A stretch of DNA of 64,000 nucleotides from NCBI GenBank assembly GCA_963513935.1, contig OY740765.1, positions 119,045,362 through 119,109,361 of the forward strand, read 5' to 3'. The notes beneath the pieces were generated by a model. It saw nothing but the letters and a program-made list of their open reading frames with translations. It did no database searches and had not been told where the DNA came from. Source of the DNA: Aphrophora alni (taxonomy: Eukaryota > Arthropoda > Insecta > Hemiptera > Aphrophoridae). The position numbers and the translations under genes are program-made. How positions within the stretch are numbered: the first letter of the stretch is position 1; each line of letters starts with the position of its first letter. Positions 1-11,509 of this stretch are shown here, in pieces.

Positions 1-1870
1 GGCTCCACCAGACCCTTTAGGGTCAATCTTTGCTTGTCATGAAGGATGATTCCAAAAGAAACCAGGTTAGAAATAATACACCAGGTTACTAAAACAATCT
101 ATTAATTATATCATTAAGACAATTGTATCAATTAAAACTTCTCCATAAACTATTCCATGTACTACTTGAATTTTACATGTACAACATAATAAACTAAAAT
201 CATTCATTCATGATACTTTCTACTTAACTTAAACAAAATTATTTATGCTAACATTCTATATTAGTTTAATTTGTATAATAAAATTTGTTAAATCTATTTA
301 CGATATCTGCTATATTATATGTTTTGTAAAACTCGAGATCTGTCTTACAAGTGTTTATATTAGAAACTTCTTACATATTCTGACGCTCCATTTTCTCATA
401 CTAGACACGTAAATTGACCTTTTATTTTAATTTTCTTTACTTAACAAATCACACTAAACACTTCACTTATTTTGATTGCTCACTCGTTCACATTTGTTAC
501 AACTCCTATTTTTTGCACCACAGTAGAATTTTTTATTAGATTTATTTATTTTACATTTTATCACTTATTACTAGTTGAAATTATTTTGAGCATGTTCCTT
601 CCCAGACTGACCTCTAATTTTCCTCGCGTGTCCCCTTCTCTTTTTTCCACATGTTTTACATAGTTATTTTTTAATCAAAAATTCGGTGTTAAAGTGTAAG
701 TCACCAGACCGTCTTCTCATTAAAAATATGAAGTCGATTCTTAAATCCTACACCTACTTATAACTCGAAAACAGTACAACCATATTTTGTTTTATTACAA
801 CCTGTTTTTTAGAAAGAAAAAAAATACTGTGTTAAACGATATATCACATGATCACCTCTGCATTAAGATTGTCGCAGTAGACTCCTACATTTTTGACCTG
901 AAGTGATCCCCTAAACTTCCAAATACTTACAAAGTTTTTACGTTTATAATGGGTGGTATTGGTTGAAATACAATCTGATATTAAATGTGCACAAAAATAA
1001 ATGGGAAAGGAACTTTAAAACCGCCCTGTAGAAGGCAGAGAAGAGAATATGAGAAAACACTAAAGAATAGTTTTTTTATTTGAAGGCCTCTTTGTAAACA
1101 AAATTTTTAGTTTTACTAATAACAGGTAGAGTTATTGTTTTGTTTATTAATCAAACATGCCACGTGTTCATGTAAGAAGTATAGGCTCAGCAGCTATTTT
1201 TGTTTGACGCGAGTCGCATAACTTAACATTAATAGACTTTTTAACTAAAACCACCTATAGCTATGAAACCTCAAATGATTTAAATTATTTTAAATAATAA
1301 TTTTATTTTATTCCAATATTGTGAATGATAAATTTATGTTGTCGCTGGATTTGTAAAGATGTACAGAATTCCTCTTAATCGCTAGCAAAAAATTGTTGAA
1401 TGGGAATTTCTGAATCTATTTTTAAAAGTTTTCAATCACAATTAGGTATACCTTTTTTTTTTTTTTTTTTTTTTTTTTTCACTGAAAAAACACTTGTTGT
1501 TTCTGAAAATTTTAAGAAATTGTATAAAATGCCCAAGAAAATATCTATATCCTATTTTTAAACAAAAAAAAGTGATTATAACTCGGTAACTACGGCAAGG
1601 ATTTCAAAAAGTTGACATTTTGCAATTAGAATTCTAATCATATAAACATTTTGTGACGGATAGTTTTTTTTATGCATTCCCTAATTTTCAATAGAAAAAA
1701 AAATCGAATACCGATTTCAAAACAGTTTTCACCTTAAATCATCATTCAAATTGTGCACCATATTGGTCACTATAAAAATGAGTGTTGTCAATGAAAACTT
1801 TGAGAAAATAGATAAAATATGTACCGGTAATAAATTTTGGTTTTTGTATTAACCTCAGTAAACCCTCAAA
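1..1870. other. AT-rich intergenic stretch, no gene seen
   Basis: I see no coding region, RNA gene or clear mobile element. The one landmark is a long T-homopolymer at about 1449-1479. The small open frame at 472-663 has no recognisable domain and shows no codon structure distinct from background. Confidence 0.6.
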
Positions 1871-2110
1871 GGTTCACTTCAATGAGTACGGGCTTGGCAA
1901 TCCCGAGTGAACCTAGCTTCATCCACACCTTTTTTCATGTAGTCTTGGGTTAGATCCGTCTGTTCACCTTTCCTATCCGTCTCTCTTGACCAACTGTTGT
2001 TCTTTTCCGATCCAGACGCTTTTCGAGGGCTAGAAGTTTTTATTTTATGTTCTATTCTTTTTTTTTTTAAGGTGATGACGACTGAGAGTTTTTTGCCTCT
2101 AAAGAAAGGA
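1871..2110 (+). repeat. Dispersed repeat B, copy 1
   Basis: This is one of the fullest copies of a roughly 240-bp SINE- or MITE-like repeat found about 24 times in the window. The order of landmarks is GAGTACGGGCTTGGCAATCC, TTTTTTCATGTAGTCTTGGG, GACCAACTGTTGTTCTTTTC, GACGCTTTTCGAGGG, then TTTATTTTATGTTC and GGTGATGACGACTGA. The segment GGGTTAGATCC near 1948 differs by one base from the pol III B-box consensus, and TTGGCAATCCCGAG resembles an A box only weakly. A tRNA-derived SINE is therefore possible but unproven. Confidence 0.7.
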
Positions 2111-2292
2111 GAAGAACCCTTGTATAGAAATATTTTTTTTATAATTTGGGAACTACTGAACCGATTTAAATCAACCATAGACTAAAACTGCATAAGAAAT
2201 TAAAACGCATGTCAATTGGAATACCGCTTCTTGAGTTATAAGGTTACTTACATACTGAAAGATATTGAGCTTTATATAAGTAGATATACTGT

Positions 2293-2555
2293 CCTCAGGG
2301 GCTTACTATAGTGCGTACGGGCTTGGTACTTCCGATGGATCTTAGCTGGATCTCTACCTTTTTTCACGTAGTGTCTCGGGTTAAATCCTCTGTTTCACGT
2401 ATCCTATTAGGACTCTCTCGACCAACTTTTGTCCTTTTCCGATGCTGACGCTATTATATAATTCGAGGGATAAACGTCTGTATTGTATCATCTTGTCTTA
2501 TTTTTTTTATAAGGCGATGATAACCGATACGTTTTTCGGCTTTAAAAAAACAAAC
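2293..2555 (+). repeat. Dispersed repeat B, copy 2
   Basis: This copy lies about 180 bp downstream of copy 1 in the same orientation. It begins GGGGCTTACTATAGTGCGTA and ends in the TTATAAGGCGATGATAACCG segment. It retains the order of copy 1 with many substitutions. Confidence 0.7.
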
Positions 2556-3165
2556 ACAAATTGAAGATATGTTCAGAGACAGTTTATGTTCTGAACAAGT
2601 TACTTTATTACTTCCTCGTACTGTTTCTGAATAAATATCATCTATTATAATCATATTTTCAACTAAGGACAGGTTAAAGAAATGAATCGCGTGCGTGAGG
2701 TGGGAAATACGTGCGACCTGTTTCGAGCATGAAAGTTTGTGTCCAGTCAACAAAATTTGTATAAGATACCGCAATCCAAAATTATTGACTCAATTTTTCA
2801 TTGTCACATAAGGTCGCCCAACAAAAGCCGATTGTCCTGACACCGCTATGTTTGTATTTGATGCCCAAAACTTGAAAGCTGGTGACAAAAAAAGAGGTTT
2901 CATTTATGTCGGCCTAGATTCTTCATCTTTACACTTTCATTATTCATTAAATGATTTTTTTTAATGATATTCCATTAAGGCACTCCACTTTTCCTTCGGT
3001 AGTGTGATTCATTATAGTATCTCATTGGCTACGGTCTCTTAACCACTACACGGCACACGTGAGTCTTTTACACTGACCTTCCTTTTAGTTTCCTTTCTGC
3101 AACGCTCTAAAAGTTCTTCCAAAATATGAGTGACGTCCCCTCTCCTTTTGCTCATTTCTCCTGTC
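2556..3165. other. Upstream flank of the Osiris gene
   Basis: There is no coding sequence here. The stretch nearest the promoter (about 3000-3165) is less AT-rich than its surroundings and holds a CACGTG palindrome (3056-3061) and a TGACGTC half-palindrome (about 3131-3137). These are candidate activator sites, but that is inference from the motifs alone. The frame at 2454-2774 on the minus strand has no support. Confidence 0.4.
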
Positions 3166-3174
3166 GGAATTAAG

Positions 3175-3211
3175 TTTAAATAGAAACCATAACTTTGATT
3201 CAGCATCAGTC
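3175..3211 (+). promoter_or_regulatory. Core promoter of the Osiris gene (TATA + initiator)
   Basis: A TATA-like TTTAAATAG lies at 3175-3183 and an arthropod initiator-type TCAGTC at 3206-3211. With the initiator A at 3208 as +1, the TATA box starts at -33, the standard spacing. The ATG at 3230 follows after about 22 bases of 5' leader. The spacing, the initiator and the downstream in-phase splice donor support one another. Confidence 0.7.
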
Positions 3212-3229
3212 TTACCTCAGTGTGGCATC

Positions 3230-3246
3230 ATGCAGCTTAGCAATAG
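3230..3246 (+). CDS. Osiris-family (DUF1676) protein, coding exon 1
   Basis: This exon holds the start codon and 17 coding bases (M-Q-L-S-N plus two bases of the next codon), followed by a consensus donor GTAAGC at 3247. Reasons for this start: the exon 2 hydrophobic segment is a signal peptide lacking its beginning; exon 2 needs two bases from upstream; this exon supplies exactly two (AG + C gives Ser); an A sits at -3 of the ATG; and a TATA/initiator promoter lies just upstream. Joined to the exons at 16520, 24710 and 28442 it gives 275 residues. Osiris proteins are insect secretory or endosomal proteins, often expressed in cuticle- and trachea-forming epithelia, and usually lie in a large tandem cluster. 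No second member is visible here. I cannot assign the Osiris number. The 13.3-kb first intron is unusually long and leaves this exon less certain than the others. Confidence 0.75.
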
Positions 3247-3289
3247 GTAAGCAAGTGTAGTGAAACCTAGTATATGTGTGTTGTGTGAT

Positions 3290-3660
3290 ATACAGGGTGT
3301 TAAACAAGTTTTACATAACGGATAACGGGGAAACAATAATTTTGGGATATCTTTGCACTAGTATATACGACGTCTGTCTGTTGTATCTGCAGTGATCTTC
3401 CGATTTGAATCAAAATTTAGTACGTGGGTGTATTTTTGCCATATCTAGGTACGTTTTTACATTTTTTTAAAAAATAACTGAACCTTCAGTAGTAAGAAAA
3501 AAAACACAAAATTACGATTTTCTTAAATCAGTTAATACGAAATAAGTTAATACTTAAATAAGTTAATACGAAAAATATACGGGTTAATTACAAAAGACGT
3601 AATATTTCAAAATCTGTTAAATTTTAATATGGCAAAAGCGAAACAAGTTTAAACCTTATT
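3290..3660 (+). repeat. Single arm of a foldback-type element
   Basis: It starts TATACAGGGTGTTAAACAAG, the TA-CAGGGTGT terminus shared by the foldback elements of this window. It continues with a CCGATTTGAATCAAAATTTA segment and then AT-rich sequence. I do not see a matching inverted right arm before the next element at 3669, so it is probably truncated. Confidence 0.45.
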
Positions 3661-3668
3661 TAAATATA

Positions 3669-4250
3669 CAGAGTGTCGCAAAATAACCTAAGCACGCTAT
3701 ACAGGATCTTATTCTACAATTTTATTCCAAATAAATGAAAAATGTTCATCAACTTTATTTTGAATTCGCCTTAGTTTAGTCGTAATCAGTTATTTTGTTC
3801 TTTTACAAAAACTTACGGTAACTCCAGAAATCGATAATATATTGAGTTAAAGTTCAGTACAAAAATTTTATATATTACGATTTACAAGAGTACCAAACAC
3901 AAATACTTTATTTTTATGATTTTCAAAATGGCGGCAATTAAAACTTTTAACGTCAAATATCTTCAAAATTTTAAGTTAAAAAAAAATTAAACCACAGCCA
4001 TTTGGAAAATTAACAAAATATTGTATTTGTGTTTGGTACTCTTGTAAATCGTAATATACAAAATGCTTATACGAAATTTGAAGTCAATATCTTTCTATTT
4101 CTGGAATAACAGTGTGTTTTTTTAAACAAACAAAATGGATTACGACTAAATCAATGCGAATTCGAAAAAAGTTACCGAATATTTTTCATTTATTTGGAAC
4201 ATGTACAATCCCATCCTATATAGAGCGCTGAGATTTTATGTGACACTCTG
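3669..4250. mobile_element. Foldback element with long inverted arms (582 bp)
   Basis: It is bounded by CAGAGTGTCGCA on the left and TGACACTCTG on the right, each next to TA. The two halves are inverted copies of each other: ACAAGAGTACCAAACACAAA on the left pairs with TTTGTGTTTGGTACTCTTGT on the right, and TCATTTATTTGGAA pairs with its complement. The centre lies near 3985. It has no coding capacity, so it would be non-autonomous. TA flanks suggest Tc1/mariner-type target choice. It sits in intron 1 of the Osiris gene. Confidence 0.75.
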
Positions 4251-5546
4251 TATAAATATTTATATCAAACACGGTGTCCGTGGTTCAAATTCAATTTTTG
4301 ACCGACAACTAAAGAACTTACATTTTTGGAGACATAGATTTTTTTGGTTTTTATTTGGATTTTTGGATGATTGCGAGGCAGTTTGTGCAATGATTTTCCA
4401 ACATTTATTAAATATACAGGCTAATTTCGCGTTTCTAAAAGTGTGCTCAATGTAAAAAAACTGTGTTCTAAATCTTAATTCAATATCTTATATACCAGTT
4501 TTATATTTTTTATTTTTATTATTTATTTATTTTTTATTAAAAACAAAATGTCGAATAGACGGGAAACTAATCTTTTTTGAACCTAGGTTTATACGAACTT
4601 TTTTTAAAAATTTTACCTGAAAGTTTCTTTGTGAAAACCCTGTATATTTCTTCATACTTCTAAATGTCATATTGTACAACACGTGTATTACACTATATAT
4701 TACGTATCGATGTACGTAGACTGTATCACAGTTGCGTCATTTCAATTAAATTGAAATACAATTTAGTTATGTTACCCTCTTCAATATATGGCCAATATTT
4801 GTAATGATTATGCTTATACAATTATACAATACTTAATTAAACAATTATACAATTAAATGTTTATACGACGCGAGTAAGTTGATAATTTCACTTTTTCTAG
4901 TATTTGTACAATTTTATGACTATGACTTTAAAAAAATGTCATCTTTGCAGAAACTATTGTTTATGTACAATCCCTAGTTTTTTTTAAATGAAAAATGTAC
5001 CTTGAAGTTCATCTTTCGTAAAGAAGTAAAATTGTATTTAATTGCATATTTTTTTATCGAAAAGCAATAATAAAATATAACAATTAAAAGGTAATTCTGT
5101 AACCTTTAAAGAAAGGTTTTTTGAATTTTTTTAAAAAGATAAATTGAAAAGTTGCAACATTAAAAAAAATTGACAGAAAACTATCATTTTTTAAATGTAT
5201 AAACAGATGGGCTGGACTTATTTTCAGTGCTATTTTATTGTTTCAAATTCTTCGACTAGAAACTAGTTTTAGTTTCACAGCTGATAATTTTGTAAATTGA
5301 ACATCTTTTGATAGACTTTTTTTTTTTTAAATTCTCAAGAATAAAAATAATTATAAAATGTGCTGTTGGATGTAATTCTGTGAATAAAAAAATATAAATG
5401 TTTTAACCCCCTAGAAGGGGGGAGGGAATGCGAAATTGACCTGTAATTAAACATAGTTGAATTTTAGCAATAGGTGACAGCACAATTGTTATTTTTTAGG
5501 ATACTTTTAAAAATTATCAAACAGAATTCATAATTTTTCAACGCGT
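4251..5546. other. Intron 1, unassigned AT-rich sequence
   Basis: I find no gene or clear element. A short run CCCCCTAGAAGGGGGGAG (about 5407-5424) is a small GC-rich palindrome. The rest is A/T-run rich and resembles decayed repeats. Confidence 0.45.
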
Positions 5547-6010
5547 TATACAGGATGTCCTAGTAAACTACCAGAACTTTAGGAAATTATTCTGTGGCTC
5601 AGGATAAAGAAAAAGTTAAGAATTTGTTTTTCCTAAAACGCTTATTTTTCAAGAAATGCGCTATTTTATTTTTTACAAAAAAAAACTTTGAAAATAGAAA
5701 AGATATTGAGTTCAGATTTAGTAAATACATTTTGTATATTATGTTTTATAAGTGTACAGAAAATAAACCCTTCATTTTGTATATTTTCAAAATGGCGGTT
5801 GTTTAAAATATTTAATATTGTATATCTCGAAAACCATTAACTTTATAAAACATTCACAAGAGATAAAAATTTCCCTTTTTAATGACAAAAAAAAGAAGTT
5901 TTTGTTTTTGAATCTAACTATTTCAAAATGGCGCCTATTTAATTTTTTTTTCGTGCTGAATACAGTATCTCGAAAAATGTACAAAAATAAATCAAATGTT
6001 AATTGTATTT
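5547..6010 (+). repeat. Foldback arm related to the CAGGGTG group
   Basis: It begins TATACAGGATGTCCTAGTAA and carries the internal landmarks of the group in order: a TTTTTACAAAAAA stretch, GATATTGAGTTCAGATTTAG, then TTTTCAAAATGGCGG. A second CAAAATGGCG occurs near 5925. No clean right terminus is visible. Three short overlapping frames here are by-products of the repeat. Confidence 0.5.
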
Positions 6011-6091
6011 ATTAAAAAAATAATGACGATTCAAACTCTATTATATGATTACAACTTAAATCAGAATAACTAATACAAAAAGCTTGAAACC

Positions 6092-6225
6092 AAATTCTCA
6101 CAAAAAGTACTTTTATTAATTCAAACGCGTTTCAACAACAAAGTCGCCATCTCCAGTGATCCATGAACTACAATAACAGAGTTGAAACGCGTTTGAAGAA
6201 ATAAACATACTATTTGTGAGAATTT
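6092..6225. repeat. Small imperfect hairpin with 45-bp arms
   Basis: The left arm (6092-6136) and right arm (6181-6225) are inverted repeats with a few mismatches. Both contain the palindromic core AAACGCGTTT and a TTCTCACAAA-type outer end. The 44-bp loop contains AAGTCGCCATCTCCAGTGAT. This looks like a small foldback or MITE-like unit, or the structured end of a transposon. Nothing coding overlaps it. Confidence 0.6.
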
Positions 6226-7028
6226 ATGTTCAAGATTGATCTGTCAAGTAAACCATCTATCACAAGTCAAGCTATATATTTATTTACAGAATAATTAAAG
6301 TAAATTAAAGCAGTTGATGAAAGCATTCAAGGAGTTTGTTGAGGCCAATTTAATCTCTTGATTGTTATAAATATTTATTGTTTTGATGTTAGTTTATTTT
6401 GTATTTTTAATTGTTTTAATATGTCTTAGTTATTGAATGGTTGTGGTTATTGGCACTATACTAATTTGTATTTGTCAGGAGCAACAACAAAATAAAGAAA
6501 ATTGAAATATATTTTAAACCCCTTATATTGTGTTTCAATACAAAATTGGGATTGCTTAAGAAAAGAAATAACGCTGGGCGAGGCCATTAATCGAACAAAA
6601 TGAGTTCACCGAATTGTATTCGTGAAAAACAAAGTTACTGAGAGAATGAATGAAATGGGTGACTAAAAATAGCCGAGACAAAATGTAGCCAACAAGAGAA
6701 TCAGATAAGAAAGTGTAATATTAAACATATGAGTTCATAAACACGAGATACATAAAGAAATTAAGGACGTTCGTTAGTCCATTACCAGTAGTGAAAGTAA
6801 ATCCGCTCCGGTCACTATACCAGCACCAATTCATTAAAGAGTTGCGACCTTAACCTTTATATTAATATTTTCTAGTTCCATTATAACGGTTAGGTAAAAA
6901 CTGTCCCCTTACAATATGCATAATATCTATTTGGAACCAAATGAAATTTTCGTACTACGTTTTATCTTTACAAAATATGGCCACCATCTTGGTTGATTTA
7001 ATTGTTTTAAATCCTTTTTTTCCTTGTT
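6226..7028. other. Intron 1, unassigned
   Basis: No gene is seen. An AATAAAGAAAATTG segment at about 6490 might be the 3' tail of a decayed retroelement, but nothing upstream is recognisable. Confidence 0.4.
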
Positions 7029-7200
7029 GCTTAAAGCAAAAACTTCTCGGTCATCATCGCCTTATAAAAAAAGGATAGAAAAAACGTAAAGACCCTCGAA
7101 ATACTCTTAACAGCGTCAGAATAGGGGAAAAAAACAAGAGTTGGTCACAAGAGACACGGTGTCTATTCAAGAAGAGGACCGCTACTCAAACAGTAGCACC
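7029..7200 (-). repeat. Dispersed repeat B, partial copy
   Basis: Reverse orientation: ACTTCTCGGTCATCATCGCC, then ACAGCGTCAGAATAGG and AACAAGAGTTGGTCACAAGA. The part corresponding to the TTGGCAATCCC end is missing, and unrelated sequence containing TAACCTAACC follows. Confidence 0.65.
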
Positions 7201-7689
7201 CAGAAGGTTTTCTAACCTAACCTAAACAACTTTATACATTATATACAAATATACACTTTATTGTTCTTGAGCCCAATGTAAATTGATGTCCTTCCAGATG
7301 GTTTCAAACAGATCTTCATTGGCGAAACATGAATTCACCTAAGTAGGAATCTAACAAATCTCTTCTGGTTTCAGATTCATTCTCTTCCTGATAAAATACT
7401 GTCCTTAATACACACCAACAACGTTTCGGTTTCTGTCAGGTCAGGTTCTGTCTGTTCTATTTATGTCAATAGAAAATTGTTCTCTCAGGACCGTCAGTCC
7501 AGTACTGTTTAAAACAAATATCTGAACAGCTAAGTAACACATAATTAAACTTTGTTTTTCACCACTTTGTTCAGTGGCAAAACCTGTGGTAACAAAACAT
7601 TGACTCAAATTCAACATGTTCAATATGGTAGATAAAACACTTGAATCATCATAGTAATTGGAAAAAGTGTAGAACTTAATTTAGAACAT

Positions 7690-7845
7690 ACCTGAGGAAA
7701 TCAATGAGTACAGGCGTTGCAAACCCAGTTACAAAACCCTCTTTATCCACATCTTTTTTTCACTTAGTCTTGATTTATATCAGGTACTCTTTCATCCTTC
7801 CTATCAGTTTTATCTTGACCAACTCTTGTTTGTGTTTGAATTTAA
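7690..7845 (+). repeat. Dispersed repeat B, partial copy
   Basis: The start is recognisable from AATGAGTACAGGCGTTGCAA, followed by TCACTTAGTCTTGA and TTGACCAACTCTTGTTTG. It ends before the ATGATGACC segment. Confidence 0.6.
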
Positions 7846-8225
7846 AAAAAAATTAAACCAACAAATAATAGGCGAGGTGAACAACATTTGCAAATTGTCC
7901 TAACTGATTTTGGGTTTATACGGGAATGTTTATGCGAATACATAAAACGTATACACCCAATACAGATAGAAACGAAATAAATTCATGATAAAAAGTATGA
8001 CAAAAACGTGACAGACGAGAGGACAGATGGACTGGAAACATTGTAAAATCCGTTTAAATGTGTTTGTATTGGTTCAAAACATTAAGAACTATCCAAAAGA
8101 TGATTCCATAAATTAACCCTTAATATTTTCTTTAGTTATAAAGAAGTAACTAACTTAAGGCAAACAAAAAATTAAAGTTGTCTTAATATAAATCTTTATA
8201 TTTAATTTCATTGATTGAATGAAAA

Positions 8226-8400
8226 TCCATCTAGATCTAGACTTTCTTGATTTAGACCCCTCTCTTTCATCTTTCTTATCAGGTCTCACTTGACCAACTC
8301 TTGTTTTATCCCAACACTGACACTATTAAAGTATTTATTTTATGTTCTTTTTTTTAATAAGGTGATGATGACAGTAACGTTTTTTTTTCCTTCAAGTATC
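8226..8400 (+). repeat. Dispersed repeat B, 3' part
   Basis: It lacks the first part and begins at TAGATCTAGACTTTCTTG, then runs through TTGACCAACTCTTGTTTT, TGACACTATTAAAGTATT and AAGGTGATGATGACAGTAAC. It lies in intron 1 of the Osiris gene. Confidence 0.6.
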
Positions 8401-8654
8401 TAGGGGGGAAACTTGTTAAACGTGATTTAAAGTCAGATTAATTATTACACTTAAATACACTCTTCTCCTTATATTGCAGTAACCTCGAACCCCTCTTCCA
8501 GCATGGAGTAAATATCATATTATTTTCTAGCAAAAACACATTTATGATAATTAAAAAAAAGATAAGATAATTGTTAGTCAAAGTAATTATTATTTTTGTA
8601 TAAATCTGTTAGGTTAGAACTGTTGTGTTAGATTTTTTAAATTGTTGTTCAAAT

Positions 8655-8885
8655 GTCAAACCTTTCGGTCATCATCTTATATATAATAAAAAAATGAAAA
8701 GACCATAAAATAAAATCCCTTAGTCCTCGATACGTTAACAGTGTCAGGGTCGTAAAGAACAAAAGTTAGTTAAAAGAGACCTGATAGTAAAGATGAAAGA
8801 GCGGGATCTAACGCAAAGCTACATGAAAAAAGATGTAGATCCAGTTAGAGATGGCAAGGCCGTACTCACTAAAGTTAACACATTG
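8655..8885 (-). repeat. Dispersed repeat B, near-full copy
   Basis: Reverse orientation. It contains CGGTCATCATCTTATA, GATACGTTAACAGTGTCAGG, AGCGGGATCTAACGCAAAGC and AGATGGCAAGGCCGTACTCA, in that order. Confidence 0.65.
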
Positions 8886-9509
8886 ATTTGGTATTGGGTT
8901 GTAAGTGTATGTTGAGAATTGCAATTTAATTGAGAACGGAAAAATTTTCTGTTCGCTTCAACGCTAATATTTTAGGGAAAAAGCTGCTTCTACGAAACCA
9001 CTTACTATTTAGTACGAAACTATTCATGGCAAAAAGCTTTAATTAACTAACTTTTCTCAAAACACACTCCTACATCCTCCTATACGTGTATCTAAATGTA
9101 TATTTTTTGTAGGTTATATCTTTAGAAAGAACTCAAAAGAACAGTTTTTTTGTTTGCGAGAAATAAAGTACCGGCGATATACTTGAGAGAGTCGGACTCT
9201 GATAGTCACATACTTAGTTAACGATTCATATCCGAGCTAATTGCTGTGTCTGCCGCAGCTCAGCGATGTAGGTTAGATAATAATTGTTACTGCCATAATT
9301 CGTATGCTTTCATTAGTAAGTAGAGTGTACATGCACGTGATCACGTTAAATCAGCACGTGTCTGACACTGATAATCGTAAAAAAAGTCAACTCATCATTA
9401 TTAATTGATGTTTATGTGTTAGTTCTAGTTTAGCAGTAGAACACTCTAATGATAATCGTGTTATAAGAAATGTACTTTAGGTTAGGTTAGGTTAGGTAAG
9501 AATAATATA
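8886..9509. other. Intron 1, unassigned; short TTAGG run
   Basis: No gene is seen. Four consecutive TTAGG units (9477-9496) match the ancestral insect telomere repeat, but a run this short also arises by chance in this kind of sequence. A slightly GC-richer patch at about 9185-9280 has no recognisable content. Confidence 0.4.
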
Positions 9510-9584
9510 TGGTAATAAGGTAATGGTCAAAAGAAATCTGATATGAAAGAGAGAGGTCTAATCCAAGACTACATAAAAAGACCA
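9510..9584 (-). repeat. Dispersed repeat B, internal fragment
   Basis: Only the middle of the repeat is recognisable, in reverse orientation: AATCTGATATGAAAGAGAGA, then CTAATCCAAGACTACATAAA. A reverse copy of repeat A follows directly. Confidence 0.5.
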
Positions 9585-9920
9585 TAACTTCACTATTTGC
9601 CATCGTAGAGAGGTGTGTAGGTACCATTGCATCCACAATTGTAATCTGTGTTATAAGTTGAATAACAAACGAGATATGAACAAAAAACTATTTAAAATTG
9701 CCGCAATTTTGACATTTTCAATTCCATTTTCCTCAATTTCAATAAAGTTCTATATGAAGACATTATAATCCAATATACCAAATTTTGAATCTTAATTTAT
9801 GTGGCTTTTATCGGACAACAAATATGGACGGACGGCATGTAACAAAAATCTTCTTTTTTTTTTGGTTTTCTGAAGCCATGAAACTTGAATATAAATCAAA
9901 ATACGGAGGTCGCAATTACT
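9585..9920 (-). repeat. Dispersed repeat A, partial reverse copy
   Basis: Repeat A is a longer dispersed element seen in several copies. Here it is marked in reverse by CTATTTGCCATCGTAGAGAG, ATAAGTTGAATAACAAACGA and TTTCTGAAGCCATGAAACTT. It carries no reading frame and is interrupted by indels. Confidence 0.6.
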
Positions 9921-9944
9921 ATACACCTTCGATACATATTGTCG

Positions 9945-10090
9945 GAAGAGAACAATGATCGGTCTAGTGAGCTTTGGATAGGAAAGATGAAAGAGAGGGA
10001 TATAACCTATGATTTCATAAAATAAGGTGTAGATCCAGATAGAAACCTCGGGATCGCTTCTATCGTACGCACTATAGTGAGTAGCTGAGA
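9945..10090 (-). repeat. Dispersed repeat B, 5' part
   Basis: Reverse orientation: GGAAAGATGAAAGAGAGGGA, AAGGTGTAGATCCAGA, then a TACGCACTATAGTGAG terminus. The outer ACTATAGTGA is a recurring palindromic end of this family. Confidence 0.65.
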
Positions 10091-10284
10091 GATGGTTGCT
10101 TTTAAAAGTTGTAGAACTATAGTGCTATTTCCCCCCTTTTTTTCACAAACCACTTAAAAAAACTACGAGAGCTATCGCTTAGCTCATACTAAAATCCTAT
10201 TCTATAATGACTAGACTTTACCTTATACAAGTCATGTTATATTCTCTTGTGAAATGTGGACACATCTAGTACGTAGTAATTGTC

Positions 10285-10345
10285 CATTCTAGATCCAGTT
10301 AGGGTACCTCTGGATTGCTCACTACAGGTGAGCCCTTGAGGGTAT
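10285..10345 (-). repeat. Dispersed repeat B, terminal scrap
   Basis: Only the TCTAGATCCAGTTAGG segment, GGATTGCTCACTA and the outer GAGCCCTTGAGG remain. Confidence 0.45.
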
Positions 10346-10973
10346 ATAGGCTCAGGTTTTAAAAGAACAATTTATTGATTGCATTAAATTTAGTTTATAT
10401 AGATTAAAAATTCAGTTAAATACCAACTATTCTTTTTTTTATTTATATATTTTTATAAATAGTAATATTTTAATTGAAGACCGAATGAACATTGTACTCA
10501 ATTTTTGTACTATACATTTTCTAAAACTAGAAGAAAAAAGTTATTTGTGGAATAAAAAGGAAATGTTTGACAATATTTATTTCCCTGTAATTTAGATTAT
10601 ATAGGTATACAAAATAATGGCACCTTATGATCATTACAGTGGCCCACAAATATATTGACATTTATTTGCAGTTTATACCGTAGTATTATATAATTTTTAA
10701 TAAACAAAGGTCGACGAAAATAAATAATAAAAAAATGAATTGTTCTTTTAAAACTTTAATTTCAACATTCCGCGTCAATAAAATTCTACGGAATTTTTAA
10801 ATTTGAAGATTTAGTGATTAATTTAAAATTGACAAACGATTTTTTTGTGAACGGATTTTATAATTTATTATATACATCCCTTATTTCATCTATTTATCGA
10901 TTTGAACCATCTTCCTTTCAATACATCGTACATCGTTCTTTATAAATAGTTAGTTATTGTCACACTTTATATA
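10346..10973. other. Intron 1, unassigned AT-rich sequence
   Basis: No gene, RNA or repeat family was recognised here. Confidence 0.4.
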
Positions 10974-11505
10974 CAGAGTGTCCCGAAAAAGGTGAGCTGG
11001 CTGTTCAATTTCAGATTATATACATTAAAACGAAGAATAAAAATGTCAAATAAGATATAGTCGAATTTCCCTTCATTGTCCGTCTATTAACTATTTTGTT
11101 CTTTTACAAAAAATGTATATAACTCCAGAAATAGATAAGATATTGAATTGAGATTTGGTATAAGCATTGTGTATATTACGTTTTACAAGTTTACCAAACA
11201 CAAAGACATTATTTTTATAGTTTTCAAAATGGTGGTCGTTTAAAGGTTGTAACGCCGAATACCTCCAAAACCGTTAACTTAAAACAAATTAAACGCCTGT
11301 CATTTAGAATTGGTCTATAACGAAAGCTCTGAGTATTCACAGAATATGTTTTCATAACAGAATATTATAATAAATATGAGAATGAATAACCTGAAATTTT
11401 TCAAATCTCCATATCGATAGTTAAGAATAATGTTAAATTTCAAACATTGTTTCAAATTTATGATTTACGTCCCAATTTAAAGAAATATTAAAAATCCTTT
11501 TTTAG
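10974..11505 (+). mobile_element. Foldback element, left arm and decayed remainder
   Basis: It starts ATACAGAGTGTCCCGAAAAA next to TA and closely follows the element at 21820: GGTGAGCTGG, a CCGTCTATTAA segment, TTGTTCTTTTACAAAAAA, AACTCCAGAAATAGATAAGA, TTTTCAAAATGGTGGTCGTT. A weak inverted right half is possible, but no right terminus is clear. It lies in intron 1. Confidence 0.6.
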
Positions 11506-11509
11506 AAAA

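Noticed and set aside
5594..6015. Three Lys/Phe-rich frames
   Set aside because: They are A- and T-run sequence within a foldback arm, open on both strands by base composition.
9477..9496. Four TTAGG units as an interstitial telomere
   Set aside because: 20 bp is too short; GGTTAGGTTA-like strings occur elsewhere in the window (for example near 14141) without telomere context.
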